From Acidobacteriota bacterium (GTDB lineage: Bacteria; Acidobacteriota; Terriglobia; Terriglobales; Acidobacteriaceae), in contig JABCZH010000007.1 of NCBI GenBank assembly GCA_013289795.1, positions 124,001-188,000 of the forward strand: 64,000 nucleotides of DNA. Reading direction: 5' to 3'. The translations under genes were made by a program, and so were the position numbers. The notes beneath the pieces are model-generated. The model did no database searches and was not told where the DNA came from. It was given only the letters and a program-made list of their open reading frames with translations. This document shows, piece by piece, positions 44,450 through 54,635 of the stretch; positions within the stretch are counted from its first letter, which is position 1; each line of letters begins with the position of its first letter.

Positions 44450-44932
44450 ATGATGTTCGGTATGAGCTTGGAGACCTACACGCTGGTCCACGTTGCGATC
44501 AGCTTGATTGGCATCGGCTCGGGACTCGTCATGGTATTTGGGATGCTGAAGGGAAGACTCCTCCACGGTTGGAACGGACTCTTCCTGCTGACGACCGTGT
44601 TGACCAGCGCGACCGGGTTCGGCTTTCCCTTTGATCACCTCCTGCCATCGCACAAGGTCGGCATCATTTCGCTGCTGGTGCTGGCGATTGCGATCGTGGC
44701 TCGCTATGTCCAACATTTAGCTGGAGGCTGGCGTCGAACCTATGCGATCACTGCCGTGATTGCTCTCTATCTCAATGTATTCGTGCTCCTGGTGCAGAGT
44801 TTTCTGAAGGTTCCGGCCCTCCACGCTCTTGCCCCTGAAGGGAAGGAACCGCCATTTTTGCTCGCACAGCTTATCGTTATGGCCATATTCATCGGGCTTG
44901 GCGTTGGTGCAGTGAAGAAATTCCGCAATTAA
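44450..44932 (+). CDS. Four-helix membrane protein, unknown function
   Basis: A 160-residue protein with four membrane helices ([55 protein letters not shown], and [20 protein letters not shown]), then a last helix near the C-terminus. No enzyme or transport motif is seen. The start ATG has GAAAGGA upstream. It is followed after about 52 bases by an alpha/beta hydrolase on the same strand, and such pairs are common next to short-chain hydrolases. Function unknown. Confidence 0.7.
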   Translation: MMFGMSLETYTLVHVAISLIGIGSGLVMVFGMLKGRLLHGWNGLFLLTTVLTSATGFGFPFDHLLPSHKVGIISLLVLAIAIVARYVQHLAGGWRRTYAITAVIALYLNVFVLLVQSFLKVPALHALAPEGKEPPFLLAQLIVMAIFIGLGVGAVKKFRN

Positions 44933-44984
44933 CAGGTCGAACTGCTTTATCAAACATCTACTGCTTGTCCAAGGAGGACATTCC

Positions 44985-45824
44985 ATGCCTACCATTACAA
45001 CCAAAGACGGCACACAGATTTACTACAAGGACTGGGGATCAGGCCAGCCAATCGTGTTCAGTCACGGTTGGCCGCTCACTGCGGACGACTGGGACGGACA
45101 GATGCTTTTCTTCGGCCAGCGTGGCTATCGAGTCATCGCGCATGATCGGCGCGGACACGGCCGCTCCACTCAAACCTGGGATGGCAACGAGATGGACACC
45201 TACGCTGACGATCTTGCCGCTCTCACCGAAAAGCTCGACCTGAAGAACGCAATCCATGTGGGCCACTCTACCGGCGGCGGGGAAGTGGCGCGTTACATTG
45301 GCCGGCATGGCACGAAACGTGTTGCCACGGCTGTGCTGATCAGCGCGGTGCCGCCGCTGATGGTGAAGACGGAGAAGAATCCAACTGGCCAGCCAGTCGC
45401 AGTGTTCGACGGGCTCCGAGCCGCCCTGGCGGCAAACCGGGCGCAGTTTTACAAAGACATTACGCTCCCGTTCTACGGGTACAATCGGCCGGGCGCCAAG
45501 ATTTCTGAAGGCATCCGGGAGCACTGGTGGTTGCAGGGGATGTTGGGTGGCATGAAGGCCCACTACGACTGCATCAAGGCTTTCTCCGAGACTGATTTCA
45601 CTGAGGACCTCAAGAAGTTCGATGTGCCAACGCTGATCATGCATGGCGACGATGATCAAATCGTTCCCATCGTCGCGGCGGCTCCGCTGTCGGCGAAGCT
45701 TGTGAAGAACGCGACTCTGAAGGTGTATCCAGGATTTCCGCACGGGATGCCCGCAACCAACGCGGACCAGATCAACACCGATCTGTTGACGTTCCTCAAG
45801 CAACGCAAGCTAGCGGCAGCCTGA
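44985..45824 (+). CDS. Alpha/beta hydrolase of the non-haem chloroperoxidase type
   Basis: A 279-residue cofactor-free hydrolase with a full catalytic triad: nucleophile Ser in GHSTGGGE, Asp in HGDDDQIVP, and His in GFPHGM. The N-terminal motif is [19 protein letters not shown] and the following loop has HDRRGHGRS. This group includes arylesterases and enzymes called chloroperoxidase, which can make peracids. The start has an excellent AAGGAGG at 7 bases. It is cytoplasmic. A strong hairpin follows the stop. Confidence 0.93.
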   Translation: MPTITTKDGTQIYYKDWGSGQPIVFSHGWPLTADDWDGQMLFFGQRGYRVIAHDRRGHGRSTQTWDGNEMDTYADDLAALTEKLDLKNAIHVGHSTGGGEVARYIGRHGTKRVATAVLISAVPPLMVKTEKNPTGQPVAVFDGLRAALAANRAQFYKDITLPFYGYNRPGAKISEGIREHWWLQGMLGGMKAHYDCIKAFSETDFTEDLKKFDVPTLIMHGDDDQIVPIVAAAPLSAKLVKNATLKVYPGFPHGMPATNADQINTDLLTFLKQRKLAAA

Positions 45825-45835
45825 TTGTCGAGTCG

Positions 45836-45867
45836 CCCGGCCTTTCACCCCTCCGGTGAAGGCCGGG
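45836..45867. terminator. Intergenic hairpin between convergent genes
   Basis: CCCGGCCTTTCACC (45836-45849) pairs with GGTGAAGGCCGGG (45855-45867) with one bulged T and a 5-base loop, giving a 13-base-pair stem. It lies between the stop codons of the hydrolase (45824) and the convergent gene (45916), so it may serve both strands. The T-run behind it is weak on the plus strand (TGGCTTGTTCG). Confidence 0.6.
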
Positions 45868-45915
45868 TGGCTTGTTCGTCTGTGGGATGACAGTGAACGA
45901 CAAAGGCTCCGATCT

Positions 45916-48510
45916 TTATTCGTCCCCTCGTACCCGCCACCAATCCATCTGCTCGAACTCGGCCATTTTGTCGACCCCGTGGTCGTTATACCATCGCTCC
46001 CAGGCGGAAGCGTCCGCAGGCAAGTGTTCGTCGGTGATTTCCGCCAATGCGAGGAAGGTCCAATTGCGCATTTGCGGCGTGGTCTGAGGGTCTTGCGCCA
46101 ATGCGATCAGTTTTGGCGCCATACGCATGCGTTGTTTGCGCATGAAGTTACCGCAGTCAGAGATGTTGCATCCGGCGCGGTCGCGGACGGCGTTCGAGGC
46201 ATCGTGAGTGAAGGAGTCGAACAGCTGATCCAGGGCCTCGTCGGTGCCGAGATAGCGCATGCCTTCGACCGCCCACTGCCGGACGTAAGGATCAGGATCG
46301 TTCTTCGCATAATCGACCAACACCGGGTAAATCAAGTTGTAGCCGACACCGCGTCCCGCCAGCATTCCCATCTGATACACAGCTGCGGCGCGTGATTCCT
46401 TGTCGCTCTGGGCTTGCGTGATCAGTAGATCGGCCGAATGTTCTGTCCTGGCCCAACCATTCAGTGCAAGGTTGAGATCGGCATTGGCATAACGCACCCG
46501 CAGGTCGGTGGAAAAACGGGAGCGCCACTCGAGTTGTTTCATGCCGTTGGTGAGTTTGATGTTCCCCTGCCACATGACGATGTCCTGTTCGAAGAGGTCC
46601 CGAGCCCGGTCATCGTGGTGAATGGCACGATCCAGCAATTCTTCCGCTTGTGTCTGCTCGGGCAGCAACTGCAGGCGCTGTGCATCGATATCGGTAAGAG
46701 GTGTGTAGGTTACGCGTTGCGCCCGGGACTTCGCCGCAGTCTGTGCTCGGGTTGCCGCCGGACGCTTGGGCACACCGCGCATTACAGAATTGAAGTGGTA
46801 GGTCATAAACCCAATCCAGGCCATAGCGAAAGCCGCGCTGACGGCCATCGCCACGGCTCCACCTCGCCGCAACGCCATCGGTTGGCTGGATGGCGTCACG
46901 CCCCGTTGTGGGGGTGGGCCATACACCCCGAATACATTGTCCACTGCAACGTGCGTGTCCAGCTTTAGGCCAACGAACTTCTCCAATTGAGCGGCGACCC
47001 AGCGTGCTTCCTCACGGTTATCGATGGCATCGGCCAGAGTGATCTTCTTTCCGCCCTTGGTTTGCAAGCGGAGGAGGTAAGAAGCATTGTTAGGATTTGT
47101 GCCCTGCTGGCCGCTGGTCACAGCAAGAATCTTTTCAATCTCAGGGAAAGGAATTTCACGCGTCGAGGACACTCCCAGCAACGCACGGCTCACTCGAAGC
47201 TTGCCATTGCCCACTTCAATGCGAGAAGAGGCAATTGCCGACTGGACCACGCCATAGACCAGTAACAGGTCGACCAAACCGAATATAACGGTGAAGACCG
47301 ACGGAGCCTTGGCATTGTGCAGGAAGTAAACGACACCGGCGAATCCCGCCGTGACGAGAATCAATACCAGAACGCGGATGGGGTTGCGAAACGGTGGGAA
47401 ATAGAACTCCGTGCCGCCGGTCGGACCAGTCGAAACCACGACCTTCGGGTTCTGAGGCGTTGCCACGTCCGAGGCGTCGTTTTGGAAAGCCGGGGCAGCG
47501 TCGGGTTGTGAGTCGCCGAAGGAGGCAGGCGCGGGCGTTGTGGTCGCAAGCGGTGTCAGCCGGAAGACCGGGACTTCAAAGTCGTCCGAATAATCCACGC
47601 CGGGAACGTCGGCTTGCGCGTGCAGCAACCAGAGAACCTGGTCGCGTGCCTGGTCGTGATTGGTTTCATAGGCATCACTGGGGACAACGAAGTTCACGGG
47701 GATGGTTGCGTCTCCCATGGGGCCGGGAGTGAGTGCCTCTTGTGGCACGTTCGCTTGCGCTTGCCAGAGGACGACCCGGTTGGTGCTTTGGCTCTTGCCC
47801 GATCCGGTGATGACCTGGCGAACGCAGGAAAGTGTGAGATCGACTCCGTGGCGTGTGGTTGTGTTGAAACGCAGGTGGATGGTTCCCTTGAGCGATTTCC
47901 CCGGAGAGAAGGGAAGGGAAGCGAATTCAAAGTAAGTCTTGCCGAAGCGTTTCTTGCGGATGGTTACACGCAGCGCTATGCCGGCCAGAATTACACCGGG
48001 AATGCAGAATCCGAGAGCAGGTAGAAAAGTAGAGCCGGAATTCCGCCCGGGAGTGCGAGCCGTCAACGTGATAACGGTGAGAGAAATGAGAGTCCAGACT
48101 CCAGCCACCAGCCACAAGCCAGCCGGGTTGTTGAGGTTCTTACTCTCGGCGCGGCTGGCGGACCAATCCTTCTGCCACAGCCAGGGAGAATCCGGGGCAG
48201 ACTGCCGGGCCTCGGCTTGTTCCTTCAGCTTGCGATTGCCATAGGTGGCGGCATAAACGATTCCCCCGCCGACTAGAATAAATATTCCACAAACCAACAC
48301 CGTGACCATGGGATTTCCGTGCACGTGGGCGGGATCAGCAGCCAGGAAGGCGCTAGCTACCGCGATGCCAAGGCCCACGAATATCATGCCGAACGCGATC
48401 AGCGATGTAGCCGCAGCTTGGGATGGTCTGGTCACCACAAAATTATAGGGTTGGGTACGCTGATGGTAGAGGCAGGAAAGCGCGGGTTCCATTACCTTAG
48501 TCATAGGCAT
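45916..48510 (-). CDS. Large membrane protein with HEAT-like C-terminal tail
   Basis: About 864 residues. The N-terminal half has four helices (LIAFGMIFVGLGIAVASAFL, VTVLVCGIFILVGGGIVYAA, LWLVAGVWTLISLTVITLTA, ALGFCIPGVILAGIALRVTI), a beta-rich domain, two more helices (VLVLILVTAGFAGVVYFL and IFGLVDLLLVYGVVQSA), and a further soluble part. Near residue 595 there is another helix (AVAMAVSAAFAMAWIGFM), then a tail with helical repeats of the HEAT type (VYQMGMLAGRGVGYN, VRQWAVEGMRYLG, AVRDRAGCNISDCGNF). I know no family. The start (48510, 48504 or 48492) is uncertain; ATG 48492 has AAGG close by. The gene is divergent from the MBL-fold gene. Confidence 0.6.
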   Translation of the reverse strand: MPMTKVMEPALSCLYHQRTQPYNFVVTRPSQAAATSLIAFGMIFVGLGIAVASAFLAADPAHVHGNPMVTVLVCGIFILVGGGIVYAATYGNRKLKEQAEARQSAPDSPWLWQKDWSASRAESKNLNNPAGLWLVAGVWTLISLTVITLTARTPGRNSGSTFLPALGFCIPGVILAGIALRVTIRKKRFGKTYFEFASLPFSPGKSLKGTIHLRFNTTTRHGVDLTLSCVRQVITGSGKSQSTNRVVLWQAQANVPQEALTPGPMGDATIPVNFVVPSDAYETNHDQARDQVLWLLHAQADVPGVDYSDDFEVPVFRLTPLATTTPAPASFGDSQPDAAPAFQNDASDVATPQNPKVVVSTGPTGGTEFYFPPFRNPIRVLVLILVTAGFAGVVYFLHNAKAPSVFTVIFGLVDLLLVYGVVQSAIASSRIEVGNGKLRVSRALLGVSSTREIPFPEIEKILAVTSGQQGTNPNNASYLLRLQTKGGKKITLADAIDNREEARWVAAQLEKFVGLKLDTHVAVDNVFGVYGPPPQRGVTPSSQPMALRRGGAVAMAVSAAFAMAWIGFMTYHFNSVMRGVPKRPAATRAQTAAKSRAQRVTYTPLTDIDAQRLQLLPEQTQAEELLDRAIHHDDRARDLFEQDIVMWQGNIKLTNGMKQLEWRSRFSTDLRVRYANADLNLALNGWARTEHSADLLITQAQSDKESRAAAVYQMGMLAGRGVGYNLIYPVLVDYAKNDPDPYVRQWAVEGMRYLGTDEALDQLFDSFTHDASNAVRDRAGCNISDCGNFMRKQRMRMAPKLIALAQDPQTTPQMRNWTFLALAEITDEHLPADASAWERWYNDHGVDKMAEFEQMDWWRVRGDE

Positions 48511-48521
48511 TTGCGCGCAGA

Positions 48522-49559
48522 GTGCACGGGGTGGCCGTGATTCGATTCCTTCGTCAATTTGCCCTACTTCTTGGCGTGGCATGGTTGCTTGTGCCTGTCG
48601 TGCTGGCCAGGTCGCACCGGCAACTGCAGATCTACTTCATCGATGTTGAAGGCGGACAGTCCACGCTGATCGTGACGTCCCAGAAGCAATCCTTACTCAT
48701 TGACGCCGGCTTTGCAGGCGAGCGTGACGCGGATCGGATTGTGCGGGCGGCCAAGGCCGCGGGCATCAAGCAGATCGACTACGTGCTCATCACCCACTAT
48801 TACGGAGACCACGTGGGTGGCGTGACGGATCTGTTGAAGAAAATCAAGGTCGGCACTTTCGTGGACCATGGTGAGAACCAGGAAGATTCCGACGCCACCA
48901 AGAAACACTATGCCAACTACGTGGCGGCGATCGCGCATTTTCCGCGCGTGGTCTTGAGGCCGAGCCAGGGAGTGCCACTGAAGGGCCTCACTCTGCAGGT
49001 GCTAGCCGCTGCGGGCGATCACATCACCGACCCTTTACCGGGTGCAGGGGAAGCCAACATCTACTGTGCATCGGAAAAGCAGCCTCCGGACGACACTAGT
49101 GAGAACTCCCGCTCGCTAGGGGTGCTCATCACTTACGGTCGGTTCCGGTTTCTGGATTTGGGCGATCTGACTGAGCAAAAAGCGCTGGAGTTGGTCTGTC
49201 CCAACAATTTGATCGGCAACGCCGATCTTTATCTGGCAACCCATCATGGAGGGTATCCCGACAATCCTCGGGCTCTGGTATGGGCGTTGCATCCGCGGGT
49301 GGTCGTGATCAATAACGGCCCACGCAAAGGAGGCAACCCACAGGCTTGGCAGATTATCCATGACTCGCCGGATCTCGAGGACGTGTGGCAACTGCACTAC
49401 GCCCTGGATTCCGACAAGCAGCACAATAGTGCGGAGGCTTTCATCGCCAATGTCGATGACAAATCAGACGGGCACTATGTCAAAGTAGAAGCCAGCTCCG
49501 ACGGGAGATTCAGGGTGACGAATTCACGAAATGGGATCGAGAGGAATTACGGAAAGTAA
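48522..49559 (+). CDS. Secreted MBL-fold metallohydrolase (ComEC-like)
   Basis: Starts with a signal segment (FLRQFALLLGVAWLLVPVVL), then an MBL fold: LQIYFIDVEGGQSTLIVTS, LLIDAGF, the metal motif THYYGDHVGG, and THHGGY with GNADLYLATHH further on. The usual HxHxDH motif is HYYGDH here: the second His is replaced by Tyr, although the other ligands are present, as seen in some ComEC-like relatives. The substrate is unknown. A GTG at 48522 or 48537 is possible. It ends 130 bases before the lipid gene cluster. Confidence 0.8.
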   Translation: MHGVAVIRFLRQFALLLGVAWLLVPVVLARSHRQLQIYFIDVEGGQSTLIVTSQKQSLLIDAGFAGERDADRIVRAAKAAGIKQIDYVLITHYYGDHVGGVTDLLKKIKVGTFVDHGENQEDSDATKKHYANYVAAIAHFPRVVLRPSQGVPLKGLTLQVLAAAGDHITDPLPGAGEANIYCASEKQPPDDTSENSRSLGVLITYGRFRFLDLGDLTEQKALELVCPNNLIGNADLYLATHHGGYPDNPRALVWALHPRVVVINNGPRKGGNPQAWQIIHDSPDLEDVWQLHYALDSDKQHNSAEAFIANVDDKSDGHYVKVEASSDGRFRVTNSRNGIERNYGK

Positions 49560-49689
49560 GCCGCCATTGAGAACAATGTGCATTCGTGCCTCGCTGCTAA
49601 CCCGATGTATTCTCGGCACTTCGCCGTTTCCGATGACTGTAGCTTCGCGCTTTGACCGCGATTGTTTACAATAAGGACTTTCGTTTCTC

Positions 49690-52086
49690 TTGTTGGCTCG
49701 AGAGTGGTACATCTCGGGAAGCAAAAAACCTTTGAAACCGTCTCTAGAAAATCCTGGCGGCCCCGGCCATGATGACCCCGTATATTGGCGGGTGGAGGGC
49801 AGTCTCCTCGAATTGACCACGGTCCGGTCAATTGCCTTCTTTACCTGGAATCTGCAAACCTTTACCGAACGCTGGACGCGCCGCGGCCTGGTTTTTCTGA
49901 TGGCTGTGTTGCGTCCTTTCCTGTATGCGCTGAACCGGGAATTTGCCACGCGCGTCGTGTACAGCGTGCTTCGGCGTGTCAGCCGCGACCGCCTTGATTT
50001 GCTGAGCGAAGAATACTTCCAATACAAGCTGAGACCTCAACTCAAGCCGGAGGGCGTGCGACAGCTTCAGGCGCTGATGAATTCGCGGCGGGACATCGTC
50101 CTGGTAAGCCAGGGGCTGGACCACATCATGCGCCCGCTGGCTCGGCATCTGGGCGTGCAGTGGATCGTTGCCAACCGCCTGGAGTTTCGCGACGGTATTG
50201 CCACCGGGAGGCTGCTTGACCCTGTGATTCGGCCACGCGGGGCTTTCGCCCGCATCACCGGAGCAGGCCCGGATGGGCAACGCAGCCCTGAACAGCTGAT
50301 TCGTGATCTTGACCTCGCCACGATTGAGGAGCTGCGCTCTGCCGTGGTTCCGTCCAGCCGCCAGGTGCCGATCCCGCAGCGACCCATCGTTCACTTTGAC
50401 GGTCCGCGACAAACCCGGCCTCTTTCCGTGCGCGCGGCGTTTGCCGGGAAGCACGTCATGCTGATTGGGGTGACGGGATTCATCGGCAAAGTTTGGTTGG
50501 TGAACACTTTGTTGGATTTGCCTGAGACCGGGCGCATTTATCTGCTGATCCGGCGCCAGAAGTCGAATCCAGCACAGCGCCGCTTCGAGAAGTTGATTGA
50601 GGACTCGCCTGTGTTCGATCCCTTGTGGGCGCGTCATGGCTCGGGGCTGTCACGTTTCCTCTCCGAACGTGTCGAAGTCGTGGAAGGCGATGTTTCCCAT
50701 CCCGGACTCGGACTTACTCCCGCGGCCGGCGAAATGTTGGGCAAGAATCTCGATTTGATTATCAACAGTTCGGGGCTGACCGATTTCAATCCCGATCTGC
50801 GGGATGCGCTGTTGACCAACGTCGATGCCGCCGTGAACGTGGTTGAGTTCGTGCGCCAGTCCGATCACGCGGGCTTATTGCATCTCTCTACCTGCTATGT
50901 CGCGGGACGGCAGGATGGGCGCGTCAGCGAGAGAATACGGCCGAACTACGTGCCCGCCGCTATCGCCGGCTACGACGCCGAACGCGAATGGCATGCCCTG
51001 CGCCAGTTGATCCAGGATACCGAACAGCGGGCGGAAGGCGGCGAAGTCACAGGAGAGCTCCGGCAGCAGGCGTTGCAGAAGGAACACGCCGCCAGAGACC
51101 TCCAGGGTGCGGCGCTCGAAAACCAGGTTCGTAAGAACCGGGTGCGCTGGCTCCGCAATCATCTGACTGAAGCTGGAACCAAGCGGGCGCTGGAGCTGGG
51201 CTGGCCCAATACTTACACTCTGACCAAGGGACTGGCGGAGTCGCTGCTGAACAAGTACGGAGCGGGCTTGCCGATTGCGATCGTTCGGCCCGCCATCGTC
51301 GAAACCTCGATTGAGAAGCCGTTCCGGGGATGGAATGAAGGCATCAACACTTCAGCTTCGCTTTCCTACCTGCTGGGTACGTATTTTCGCCAACTGCCGT
51401 CGAACGAGCGCAAGCGGCTGGATCTGATTCCGGTGGATTCGGTTTGCGCCGGGATGACCCTGATTGCAGCCGCGATCATGGAACGCCGCCACGACCCGGT
51501 TTATCAGCTCGCCGCTTCCGTCACCAATCCCTGCGATATGCGGCGGTCCATCGAACTCACCTCTCTGGCTCATCGCAAACATTACCGGGCGCAGGAAGGT
51601 CTGGAATACTGGCTGCGGCTGCGCTTTGACGCGATTCCCGTCTCGAAGGAGCGTTATCAGCGCATGTCGGCGCCTGCCCAGAAAGCGATCATTAAGTCCA
51701 TCCAGAGCATCATGTCGGCTTTCCCGCTGAAGAAGACCCCCTTGGCGCGCACCCAGCGCAATCTCGAGAAGGTCGAAAAACTGATTCAGCTGTTTGAACC
51801 GTTCATTCTGCTGAACGAGCATGACTTCGTGGCCGAGAACGTCGAGAAACTGGCGTACGCGCTGGTGCCCGAAGAGCAAGCCGATTTCGGCTACAACACT
51901 GCCGCCATCGACTGGTGGGAGTTCTGGATCAACATTCACGTCCCCGCGCTGCGCCGGTGGACTTATCCTCTGATTGAGGGGCGTCCGCTGGAAGCGAGAC
52001 CTGCGCGCGACTTCCACCTTGCCGAGGCGGAGAGCGACGTCACCGTAAAAACCGGCACGAACGGGGCAACGTGGCGATATTCCTGA
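49690..52086 (+). CDS. Degenerate HAD domain fused to a fatty acyl-CoA reductase
   Basis: Residues to about 250 resemble an HAD-IB (SerB-like) domain, but the nucleophile motif is [12 protein letters not shown] where DxDGT is expected, so phosphatase activity is unlikely. Residues from about 255 are an extended SDR reductase of the fatty acyl-CoA reductase type: [48 protein letters not shown] and the catalytic pair [14 protein letters not shown] (YxxxK). The C-terminal part is the Sterile-type helical domain. It would reduce acyl-CoA or acyl-ACP to aldehyde or alcohol with NADPH. The start is uncertain (TTG 49690). It overlaps the next gene by 16 bases. Confidence 0.85.
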   Translation: MLAREWYISGSKKPLKPSLENPGGPGHDDPVYWRVEGSLLELTTVRSIAFFTWNLQTFTERWTRRGLVFLMAVLRPFLYALNREFATRVVYSVLRRVSRDRLDLLSEEYFQYKLRPQLKPEGVRQLQALMNSRRDIVLVSQGLDHIMRPLARHLGVQWIVANRLEFRDGIATGRLLDPVIRPRGAFARITGAGPDGQRSPEQLIRDLDLATIEELRSAVVPSSRQVPIPQRPIVHFDGPRQTRPLSVRAAFAGKHVMLIGVTGFIGKVWLVNTLLDLPETGRIYLLIRRQKSNPAQRRFEKLIEDSPVFDPLWARHGSGLSRFLSERVEVVEGDVSHPGLGLTPAAGEMLGKNLDLIINSSGLTDFNPDLRDALLTNVDAAVNVVEFVRQSDHAGLLHLSTCYVAGRQDGRVSERIRPNYVPAAIAGYDAEREWHALRQLIQDTEQRAEGGEVTGELRQQALQKEHAARDLQGAALENQVRKNRVRWLRNHLTEAGTKRALELGWPNTYTLTKGLAESLLNKYGAGLPIAIVRPAIVETSIEKPFRGWNEGINTSASLSYLLGTYFRQLPSNERKRLDLIPVDSVCAGMTLIAAAIMERRHDPVYQLAASVTNPCDMRRSIELTSLAHRKHYRAQEGLEYWLRLRFDAIPVSKERYQRMSAPAQKAIIKSIQSIMSAFPLKKTPLARTQRNLEKVEKLIQLFEPFILLNEHDFVAENVEKLAYALVPEEQADFGYNTAAIDWWEFWINIHVPALRRWTYPLIEGRPLEARPARDFHLAEAESDVTVKTGTNGATWRYS

Positions 52087-53204
52087 CCGGCTCAACCGGC
52101 TACATCGGCGGCCATGTCGCTGCCAACTTGCTGGAACAACATGGCGCATCCGTGAATGTGCTGATTCGAGCGCGGGATGCGCATGAAGCCGAATTGCGGC
52201 TCTGGCAGGCCTTGCAGTTGCATCTCGACTTTCCCCGTTTCTATGAGCATCTGCAAACGCGGGTGCGGATCTTTCGCGGTGACCTGACCGGAGACCGTTT
52301 CGGCCTCAGCCGCGACGACTACGACCGGCTGATCCATACCAGCGATTCAGTGATCCACTGCGCCGCGTCGCTAAATCGCAAGTCGGAAAAGAGCTGCCTG
52401 AATGTGAATCTGCGCGGCACGTTGGAAGTGCTGCAACTCGCCATGCGAGTGCATCACTATCACGGCATGCGCCGCTTCAGCCATGTAAGCACGGTGGCCG
52501 TGGCAGGGAAGCGGCAGGACGAAGTCGTTACCGAAGACAAGTCGATTGATTGGGAACGCTCGGATTACGATCCCTACGCCCGCACCAAGAAATTTTGTGA
52601 GCACATGATTCGGCAGTTGCTTCCCGAAGTCCCGATTACGATTTTCCGGCCCAGCATCGTGCTCGGCGACAGCCGGCGCGCCGAAACCACGCAGTTCGAC
52701 ATGGTGAAGGCGTTTGTGTTTCTGGCGGGATTGCCCCTACTCCCCTTCCGTCCTAATGACAAGATCGACATCGTGAACGTCGATTTCGTAGCCGATGCGA
52801 TTGCCACGCTGCATCAAAAGGCGCAGGCGCAATACGACGTTTATCATCTTTCTTCCGGCAAAGACTCTCAGACCTTTCGCGAATTGACCAACGCCCTGGC
52901 TGCCGCCCGGCAAAAGCGCGGGCCGATATTTCTGCCGGCGCTGGAGCGGCCGTTTTCCGCTGTTATCAATACTCTGTCGAACTTCCGCGGCCCCATCTCA
53001 CATGGGGCCTCACTGATGAAGGTGTTCATGCCGTATCTGTTGTGGAACACTGTGTTCGACAACACTCGCGTGACGACTGAACTCGGACGCATGCCGGTGC
53101 CTTTTTCGCAATACAGTTTCCCGCTGCTCAAGTTCAGCCGCGAGGGCAAGTTCACTTACCGTTATCAGGATTGGCCCACGCGAGCCGGAGGTACAGCAGC
53201 ATGA
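52071..53204 (+). CDS. SDR-family reductase (thioester reductase / male sterility-like)
   Basis: A 377-residue NAD(P)-binding protein: [20 protein letters not shown], then [31 protein letters not shown], and a [11 protein letters not shown] YxxxK pair, then [13 protein letters not shown]. It belongs to the extended SDR group used by thioester reductases and long-chain acyl reductases. The GTG start lies inside the last 16 bases of the preceding reductase gene, and the stop overlaps the next start. Two reductases in sequence suggests reduction of an acyl intermediate in two steps or of two substrates. Confidence 0.87.
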   Translation: MAIFLTGSTGYIGGHVAANLLEQHGASVNVLIRARDAHEAELRLWQALQLHLDFPRFYEHLQTRVRIFRGDLTGDRFGLSRDDYDRLIHTSDSVIHCAASLNRKSEKSCLNVNLRGTLEVLQLAMRVHHYHGMRRFSHVSTVAVAGKRQDEVVTEDKSIDWERSDYDPYARTKKFCEHMIRQLLPEVPITIFRPSIVLGDSRRAETTQFDMVKAFVFLAGLPLLPFRPNDKIDIVNVDFVADAIATLHQKAQAQYDVYHLSSGKDSQTFRELTNALAAARQKRGPIFLPALERPFSAVINTLSNFRGPISHGASLMKVFMPYLLWNTVFDNTRVTTELGRMPVPFSQYSFPLLKFSREGKFTYRYQDWPTRAGGTAA

Positions 53205-54610
53205 TGGACTTCATCCTTGAAGCCTGGGTGAGCGCCTCTATTGAAAAGTCGAAGGCTGCGTGGATGCTGGGTAAGGGTAAGCCATGGCAACCGGGGGAAA
53301 AGCTCAAGCTGCTGTTCGCTGGATACAATGGCACCCGCAACATGGGTTCCGACGCGCGTGTGGAAGAAATGTTGCGGCAGATTCGCCACATCCTCGGGGC
53401 ACAGAACGTCGACTTCAGCGCGATGACCTTTAACTTCGAGCGCTCGCGCGGCTATTTTGAAGGAACTACCCAGGTGCGCTTGCCGGATATCTTTCCACCC
53501 TTCCTGGCCCGTGAAGTTCCCAAACACCACGGCGTCGTCGCCTGCGAAGGCTCGATGTTCAAGAGCAAGTTCGCCAACGCGCTGACTACGATGATGATTG
53601 GATCGTTGGGAATTGCGGCGGCCGAGAATAAACTCTCAGTCGGCTACGGAGCCGAGGCCGGCCAGATGGACCCGCTGGTCCGCAAGATGTGCTGCCGCTT
53701 CTGCAAGAATTCGCTGATCATCACGCGCAATGAGGAATCGCGAACCATCCTGCGCGAACTGGGTGTGCCCACGGAGTTGGGGACGGACACCGCCTGGACC
53801 TTCGAGCCGCATCCCGCCGAGTACGGACAGAAAACTCTGCGCAACGTGGGATGGGACGGCAAAACACCGGTATTGGCAGTGTGTCCCATCAATCCTTTCG
53901 AGTGGCCGGTGAAAGCATCGGTTGCCAAACTGGCCATCCACAGCTTGACCGGAGCTTATAAAGGAGAGCATTATCGCGGGCCGTATTTCCATAATTCGGG
54001 ACCGGATGCCACGCGCGCCTACCAGCAATACCTCACCGCCATCGCAAGAGCCGTCGATGCATTTTGCAAGCAGCGCAAGGTTTTTGTGGTCATGGTGGCA
54101 ACCGAGCGCCTCGACGCCCGTCCCGCGAACCGCATCTCCGAGCAACTCGGCGGCGTCCCGGTACTGACGTCCGAGGAGTACAACATCTACGAACTGGTGA
54201 GTGTGTTGCGCGCGTGTCACATGATGGCGTCTTCGCGTTATCACGGAATCGTGACCTCCATGCCGGGTTTAGTTCCGTCGGCGGGGATTACCATGGACGA
54301 GCGCATTCGTAACCTGATGCACGAGCGCGGCCACGCGGACCTCCTGATGAACGTTGACGACGCCGACCTTGAGCCGAAGCTGCTGGCGGCACTCGAGAAG
54401 CTAGCCACGGACGGGGAGCGCATCGCCGAAGCGATTGGGCGCACCGTGGTGCGTAATCTGAAAGTGATGGCGCGGATGGGTGTGTACTTCGAGGAAGAAG
54501 TTCAGCGGCGCTACCCGGAGTTTCCCACCCGCAGGGGCGAATGGAGTTGGGAAGATTACCTGCCCCCCCTGAGCACGGGCCTGAAGAGTTTGGTCGAGGC
54601 CTATAGTTGA
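53201..54610 (+). CDS. Polysaccharide pyruvyl transferase-like protein
   Basis: A 469-residue protein of the pyruvyl transferase fold (PF04230-like): [20 protein letters not shown] near residue 45, then [33 protein letters not shown], and [20 protein letters not shown], which matches the C-terminal signature. Members add pyruvate ketals to sugars or act on related glycan acceptors. The ATG at 53201 overlaps the previous stop (ATGA) and follows GGAG; the frame could start earlier at 53171. Its place between acyl reductases and acyl ligases is unusual and argues for a glycan- or lipid-linked target. Confidence 0.82.
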   Translation: MMDFILEAWVSASIEKSKAAWMLGKGKPWQPGEKLKLLFAGYNGTRNMGSDARVEEMLRQIRHILGAQNVDFSAMTFNFERSRGYFEGTTQVRLPDIFPPFLAREVPKHHGVVACEGSMFKSKFANALTTMMIGSLGIAAAENKLSVGYGAEAGQMDPLVRKMCCRFCKNSLIITRNEESRTILRELGVPTELGTDTAWTFEPHPAEYGQKTLRNVGWDGKTPVLAVCPINPFEWPVKASVAKLAIHSLTGAYKGEHYRGPYFHNSGPDATRAYQQYLTAIARAVDAFCKQRKVFVVMVATERLDARPANRISEQLGGVPVLTSEEYNIYELVSVLRACHMMASSRYHGIVTSMPGLVPSAGITMDERIRNLMHERGHADLLMNVDDADLEPKLLAALEKLATDGERIAEAIGRTVVRNLKVMARMGVYFEEEVQRRYPEFPTRRGEWSWEDYLPPLSTGLKSLVEAYS

Positions 54611-54635
54611 CGGAGCTCCACAGGAACCTTCACAC

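Noticed and set aside
45039-45803. Minus-strand 254-codon frame over the alpha/beta hydrolase
   Set aside because: The plus strand has the full catalytic triad and a strong ribosome binding site.
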